This document shows, piece by piece, positions 58,866 through 64,000 of a stretch of 64,000 nucleotides of DNA; position 1 is the stretch's first letter; each line of letters opens with the position of its first letter. The position numbers and the translations under genes were made by a program. The notes below the pieces were generated by a model that was not told where the DNA came from, ran no database searches, and was given only the letters and a program-made list of their open reading frames with translations. Where the stretch lies: NCBI GenBank assembly GCA_965205235.1, contig CBDBGD010000002.1, forward strand, positions 1-64,000, in the 5' to 3' direction. The DNA is from CBDBGD01 sp965205235. GTDB lineage: Bacteria; Chloroflexota; Dehalococcoidia; Lucifugimonadales; UBA1127.

Positions 58866-60251
58866 ATGGCACGAGCAGTCGAACATCCACTGAGCGCAGA
58901 TCACCTGCTCGACCGCGAGGTCGTGCTCGCCTCCCACGGGGCCTTCTACGCCACGGACCGCCGCATCGTCCGCTACGAGGTCAAGGGCGACCGCGAGCGC
59001 GTCGAGGCCATCACCTACGACCAGCTCGACGGCCTCGTGCGCATCGTCGCCCCGCGAGTGCAGACTGTCGTCCTCGGCGCGCTCGTGGTCCTCCTGGCCC
59101 TCCTCGTCGGCCCTGACGGCGTGGCGCAGGTCATCTTCACTTCCCTTGGCTTGGCCGGAATGCTGGCAGGCTTCCTCAACCGTCGCAGCTACCTTGCGTT
59201 CCGCAGTGCTGCCCTCGACCCGGCGACGCAGCGACGCTGGCGCGTGCCCGACAATGACGGCGAGGCAACGCGTCGACTGATGGCCGTCGTGCTGTCCCCG
59301 GAGGTCCGAAGGCCGCGCCGGCTCGCCCTGCCCGACGCAGCGGTGGCGTCCGCAGCGCGCCCCGGCCTGCGCTCCGTGCTCCTCACGCCCGCCGACCGGC
59401 CCGATGCCGTCCCCGCAGCGATCGACGCCCGACCGGACGCGGTCTGCCTAGACCTGTGCGGCCTCGTCCATGCGACGCGCCGAGACCGCGCCCGAGCCCT
59501 GGTCTGGGGCGAGGTCACCGCCGCATCCAAGTCCTACAGCCGCGTCTTCGTCCGCATCGACCCCGCGACGCTGCGGGAGGACCTGGTCGCCTGCGTGTGG
59601 CCCGGCCTCTCGGGCGTCATGATGGCTGTGGACGACCCCAGCGCGCTGGCGGAACTCGACGCCGCCCTGACGTCCCTGGAGCAGGCGCGACGTCTTCCCA
59701 CCCCGGTCCGCGTCACGGCCCTGCTGACCTCCGGCGCGGGGCTGTGGGCGGTCCGAGAGATCATCGCCGCGAGCCCTCGCGTCGAGGCGGTGGTCGTGGG
59801 TGTGGGCGATCTTGCTTTCGACACGACCGGCGTCGGAGACTCGACCCCCTACCTCACCGGGCCCGACCCCCGGTTCCCATCGACAGCCTACGTGTGGGGT
59901 CGGGCCGCCCTCGCCGCCGCCGCGGGCGGCGTCCGGCTGCTGGGTTCGCTCGGTACAACCATCGCCCTCGGCCACCTCGACGAGGCACTGGGCGACGACG
60001 CTCACGACCGGCTGCACAGCGCCGCACGCCTCGCACGCCTCTCGGGCTTCCACGGCGCCGTGACCCTCCACCCCGAGGCCGTAGCCGCCTGCGCCGACGG
60101 CTTCACGGCGCCGGAGGCCACCCTGGCCGAGGCTCACCGGACGCTGGAGGATGCCGCGTCGGGCGAGGCCGTGTCGCGCTCGCGCCTCCGCCTGGCCGTC
60201 GCGCTGCTGCGGAGCGGCCCGGCCACCGCGCCCGAGGAGGCGTCGCCGTGA
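58866..60251 (+). CDS. CitE-like protein 2 fused to an N-terminal PH-like/TM module
   Basis: 461 residues. Residues about 15-60 (VVLASHGAFYATDRRIVRYE) resemble a bacterial PH-like domain. A pair of membrane helices follows (VVLGALVVLLALLVG, FTSLGLAGMLAGFL; about 70-105). Residues about 165-440 are a CitE-like barrel (ARPDAVCLDLCGLVHATRRD; GAVTLHPEAVAACADGF). The DLED metal motif is DLCG. So a CitE-like domain is anchored to the membrane, an architecture I do not know from characterised proteins. Starts 12 bp after CitE-like 1 and overlaps CitE-like 3 by GTGA. Confidence 0.7.
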   Translation: MARAVEHPLSADHLLDREVVLASHGAFYATDRRIVRYEVKGDRERVEAITYDQLDGLVRIVAPRVQTVVLGALVVLLALLVGPDGVAQVIFTSLGLAGMLAGFLNRRSYLAFRSAALDPATQRRWRVPDNDGEATRRLMAVVLSPEVRRPRRLALPDAAVASAARPGLRSVLLTPADRPDAVPAAIDARPDAVCLDLCGLVHATRRDRARALVWGEVTAASKSYSRVFVRIDPATLREDLVACVWPGLSGVMMAVDDPSALAELDAALTSLEQARRLPTPVRVTALLTSGAGLWAVREIIAASPRVEAVVVGVGDLAFDTTGVGDSTPYLTGPDPRFPSTAYVWGRAALAAAAGGVRLLGSLGTTIALGHLDEALGDDAHDRLHSAARLARLSGFHGAVTLHPEAVAACADGFTAPEATLAEAHRTLEDAASGEAVSRSRLRLAVALLRSGPATAPEEASP

Positions 60252-61240
60252 GCCGCGTGTGCCGCTCCACCCTCGCCATGCCCGTAAACGTCCGGCGGTT
60301 CGTCGAGAGCGCATCCCGCCGCAACGCCGATGCCATCATCCTCGACCTGGAGGACGCCGTCGCGCCGGACGAGCGCGCCCACGCCCGGACGCTCGTCCGG
60401 GAGGCGCTGTCACTGGTCACGGCGGGCGGCGCCGAGGCCTGGGTGCGCATCAACCGCGACGCGGTCGAGGACGACTGCGACGCGTCAGTGTGGCCGGGGC
60501 TCACCGGCGTCATCCTCCCCAAGGCCAAGTCGCCGGAAGACGTCGCGCATGCGGACCGCGTGCTCGCTCGCCTGGAAGCGGAGCGCGGCATCCCCCCGGG
60601 CACGACGCGCATCGCCGCCACCGTCGAGACCGCCTGCGGCGTGCGGAACGCGCACGCCATCGCCGCCGCGAGCTCTCGCATCGCGGCCGGGGGCATCGTC
60701 GGCGAGACTGGCCTCGCAGCGGACCTTGGCCTGCCCCTGGGTGCGCCGTGGGACGCCGACGCGCTCGCCTACTGCCGCGGAGAGGCCGACCTAGCCGCCC
60801 GCGCCCTGGGCCTCCCGCCCGATGGACACCGCGGCGCAGTCGTCGTCCACCCGTCGCAGGTGGAGGCCGCCAACCGCGCCTTCACGCCGCAGACGGAGCA
60901 GGCGCAGGACGCGCTGGCCATCGTCCACGCCTTCGAGGAGGCGGACCGGCGCGGCGAGGCCTACGGCGTGCACCGCGGCCGCATCGTCGACGCCCGCGTC
61001 GCCGCGGCCGCCCGCGACCTCCTGGTCTACGCCGAGGAGTGCGCCGCCCGTGACGCCGAGAACCTGCAGCACGCGATGCCCCAGCCCCCACCGGAGCCCC
61101 CGGACGGGGAGGGGGAGGCGGGGCAGCCCACAGGGTCAGTCCCCGGCAGCGCCGACGATGTCCCTTCGTCGGAACACCCACGAGGTCGCCACCATGAAGA
61201 CGGTGGTGTATGCCAAGATGACCAAGAAGGCCCGAAGTAG
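60248..61240 (+). CDS. CitE-like protein 3 (citrate lyase beta / malyl-CoA lyase family)
   Basis: 330 residues. This copy keeps the canonical motifs: LAMPVNVRRFVESA, IILDLEDAVAPDERAHAR with the metal-binding DLED, VETACGVRNAHAIAAAS with the Glu ligand, and AVVVHPSQVEAANRAFTP. CitE-like enzymes cleave or form C-C bonds of CoA thioesters such as malyl- or citramalyl-CoA. GTG start overlaps the previous stop. The last 55 residues (Pro/Glu-rich) run 105 bp into the convergent permease gene and look unlike the family, so the natural end may be near 61,075 with the old stop lost. Confidence 0.85.
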   Translation: MSRVCRSTLAMPVNVRRFVESASRRNADAIILDLEDAVAPDERAHARTLVREALSLVTAGGAEAWVRINRDAVEDDCDASVWPGLTGVILPKAKSPEDVAHADRVLARLEAERGIPPGTTRIAATVETACGVRNAHAIAAASSRIAAGGIVGETGLAADLGLPLGAPWDADALAYCRGEADLAARALGLPPDGHRGAVVVHPSQVEAANRAFTPQTEQAQDALAIVHAFEEADRRGEAYGVHRGRIVDARVAAAARDLLVYAEECAARDAENLQHAMPQPPPEPPDGEGEAGQPTGSVPGSADDVPSSEHPRGRHHEDGGVCQDDQEGPK

Positions 61241-62172
61241 GTCTCCATCCTCCGCGACCGGCACGGCTATCCACGACCGGAAGCTCTGAATGAGAAGGTA
61301 GTCGGTGGTATTTCCAAGGGTGTCGCTGAGGCGGAGTACGGGCGCGACTATCGATTCCACTATGAAGTAGCCAACCGAAACCGCTATGCCCACGCTGCGC
61401 GAGGACGTGAGCACTGTAGCAAAGACGCTGATGCCGATGAACGGCAGGAAGCCGTACAGGGTCTTCAAGAAGACCACAATCACGTCGGGCCAGCTTCCGG
61501 AGTCCGCAAGCTCACCCGCCTCGTCCGGCGAGAAGAAGCCGGCTGTGAGACTCGACACCACCGCCAGCAACGCGATTATCACGAGCACGCCAGCACACAA
61601 CCGGAGAAGCAGTAGAAGCTTTGCCGAGAGGAACTTCCAGCGGCTGACGCCTCCCGTAAGGACGGTTCGCAGAGTGCCCCAGCCGTACTCCGACCCCACG
61701 AGAGAAGCCGCAAGGACTATGAGCAGCAAGGGGCCGATGGCGATTGGGCCCACGGAGGCAAACCCCGACACACTCGCGGCGATGCTGTTCGGGAGTGTGA
61801 AGCCCCTGCGAAGCTCGTCGACGGACTGAAAGTTCTCACATGCCCCGCTGCCAAGCCACTCGTCCGCGTCCTTCAAGAACCGCTGCCGGTACTCTTCGGG
61901 CAGCCGATTGAGGCCTGTCGGGACGCGGCCCTTCACCGCATCCGCACAGGTCATTGTCACCGATATTCGCACGCCGTCTTGTTCCGTTGAGGCGCTGTAC
62001 GAAGCGAAGGTGCCGGTGACGATCTGTTGCACTATGTCGTTGTGGTAGGCCAGGTAGCTGGTCCAGATGCCCAGCTGCGAGACCAGCAGCGCTACGACGA
62101 GAAGCACCCAGGGCATCCGCAGCCGCCGGAGCTTGAACCACTCCCATTTGCTCAGATGGAGGACCTGCTGCA

Positions 62173-62173
<1 letters not shown>
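61136..62173 (-). CDS. ABC-2 type permease
   Basis: 345 residues. N-terminal LSKWEWFKLRRLRMPWVL is the usual cytosolic lead to the first TM of ABC-2 permeases (ABC2_membrane_4 type). A long extracytoplasmic loop (about 45-150) is followed by a five-helix bundle with GSEYGWGTLRTVLTGGVSRW, the coupling helix. It overlaps the ATPase stop by one base and the CitE-like 3 gene by 105 bp. With the ATPase it forms a half-exporter. Confidence 0.88.
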
Positions 62174-63126
<953 letters not shown>

Positions 63127-63328
63127 GTCGTATCCTCCTATACGTTGCCGAAAGGCGGAGGCGAACAGGTCGAAGACCAGGTGGGCCCAGATGAGGATTC
63201 CGCGCACGCCCCTGCCGTCCCGGCGCATCCTGTCCCGGACGAATTGGAGCATCAGGTCGCCGTAGTCTCCCCGGAACTCCCTGGGGTAGGCGACAAGGAG
63301 AGCGCGGTACACCCGCTCGGAGAGCATC

Positions 63329-63694
63329 TCAGACGCCCAGCCTTGGCATGACGCCCGTCCGCCTGGTCCTCGCGGTGCGGGCGAGTTGCTCGATGCGGGC
63401 CACCTCGGCGTCGAGAACGCGAAGGCCCATGTCGGTGACGCGGTAGTAGCGCCGGCGTTCATCGTCCAGGTCGGGGTCCGGTCGGTCGGAGCTCTCTTCG
63501 ATCAACCCTGCCTTCAGCATCTGCTTGATGGCGCCGTACAGCGTGCCCGGGCCCATCGTAACGGCGCCGTCGGTGAACGCCTCCACCTCCTTCATGATCG
63601 CGTAGCCATGCTTGTCCCCCGTGGTCAGGGCGAGGAGAATGTGCATCTGCGACACTGGTAGTGGGAGCGCGCCCGAAGGCGTCTGGCTCTGCAT
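63329..63694 (-). CDS. PadR-family transcriptional regulator
   Basis: 121 residues. The winged helix reads MHILLALTTGDKHGYAIMKE, FTDGAVTMGPGTLYGAIKQM, LKAGLIEE, and a YYRVTDMGLRVLDAEVAR helix follows. ATG at 63,694 has AAGGTGAGG upstream. Its stop is one base before the ATG at 63,327. PadR proteins repress exporter operons and release DNA on ligand binding; here the operator over its own promoter is visible at 63,763-63,787. Confidence 0.9.
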   Translation of the reverse strand: MQSQTPSGALPLPVSQMHILLALTTGDKHGYAIMKEVEAFTDGAVTMGPGTLYGAIKQMLKAGLIEESSDRPDPDLDDERRRYYRVTDMGLRVLDAEVARIEQLARTARTRRTGVMPRLGV

Positions 63695-63762
63695 TGTCGC
63701 CTCACCTTCCGAGAGGTGGCTCTCCGTTGCTATTCCGAGTTGCCGGTAACTGTAACGTAAGC

Positions 63763-63807
63763 CGATATAGTAACGGCAAGTATATCGACTAACGATAGAT
63801 GTGTCAA
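63763..63807 (-). promoter_or_regulatory. PadR operon promoter and palindromic operator
   Basis: Minus strand: TTGACA (63,807-63,802), 17 bp, TATACT (63,784-63,779). The palindrome CGATATA-11-TATATCG (63,763-63,787) covers the -10, a typical PadR site. Autoregulation is inferred. Confidence 0.75.
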
Positions 63808-63939
63808 CCGCCCCCAGCCTTTTTCGCATGTCGCCCTCTCTGGACACAGCCGAGCGTGCGGCACTATGATTCGGGCCAGTAACCGGACGCCGCAGTCCCG
63901 CGCGCAACAGGCCGGACACACCAGCCCTCAAGGAGAAGG

Positions 63940-64000
63940 ATGACCACAACCCCGGACCTCACGCCCATTCCCAGCCTGGCCGACCGTCTCCGGGCCAACG
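63940..64000 (+). CDS. start of an unidentified gene (partial)
   Basis: ATG after AAGGAGAAGG, a strong ribosome binding site, followed by 20 open codons (MTTTPDLTPIPSLADRLRAN) to the right edge. Too short to identify. Confidence 0.6.
   Translation, partial: MTTTPDLTPIPSLADRLRAN

Overview
This is a high-GC bacterial window with short intergenic gaps and frequent GTG/TTG starts. The housekeeping content is a GuaB3-type IMP dehydrogenase homologue, an F420H2:NADP oxidoreductase-like protein, an oligopeptide ABC transporter, a malate/lactate dehydrogenase-family enzyme and several CitE-like lyases. With the cache, LRR and P450 cargo this suggests a Chloroflexota genome, perhaps Dehalococcoidia or SAR202-like. 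That placement is inference only, because there is no rRNA in the window. I saw no tRNA, rRNA or CRISPR array.

Left flank (1-10.7 kb): an acyl/acetyl-CoA synthetase fragment, a conserved hypothetical gene, a histidine phosphatase, dppB/dppC-type permeases, a threonine-synthase-like enzyme, an Ldh-family oxidoreductase, and a minus-strand operon (peptide-binding lipoprotein, methyltransferase, nucleosidase). The 5' two thirds of comM (yifB) follow.

Island (10,726-48,846): comM is split by 38,121 bp, flanked on both sides by CAACTTC. Removing the insert and one repeat copy restores a 507-codon comM reading frame. A decayed large serine recombinase lies at the right end, and its frame runs through the attachment site into comM. 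Cargo from left to right: a promoter, leader peptide and attenuator ahead of a five-gene ABC-2 exporter operon with a tandemly duplicated permease pair; GNAT and SDR remnants; a DUF3800 protein; a two-gene Pycsar-type module (nucleotide cyclase plus three-TM effector); an overlapping NurA-HerA pair; a FitAB-type toxin-antitoxin; an operon with a graspetide-like precursor, an ATP-grasp ligase and a membrane protein; a pentapeptide-repeat membrane protein; a cytochrome P450 with degenerate copies nearby; a giant plant-type LRR lipoprotein; TM2 and other small membrane proteins; then, from about 36.3 kb, a stretch of frameshifted genes, a cluster of XRE regulators including an ImmR/ImmA-like pair, a broken VapBC and the recombinase. 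The left two thirds look like a mostly intact defence/antagonism island. The right third, including the mobilisation gene, is decaying, so the element may be stranded.

Right flank (48.8-64 kb): the comM 3' end, a two-domain cyclophilin lipoprotein, a VOC protein, a spore-photoproduct-lyase-like radical SAM protein behind a palindrome-overlapped promoter, era, a GIY-YIG protein with guaB3, CcdA-like and Rieske proteins, a queuosine-precursor-type transporter, a heavy-metal-binding protein, an NpdG-like reductase, three consecutive CitE-like genes (one fused to a membrane/PH-like module), and a PadR-controlled ABC exporter operon with a clear palindromic operator over its -10 box.
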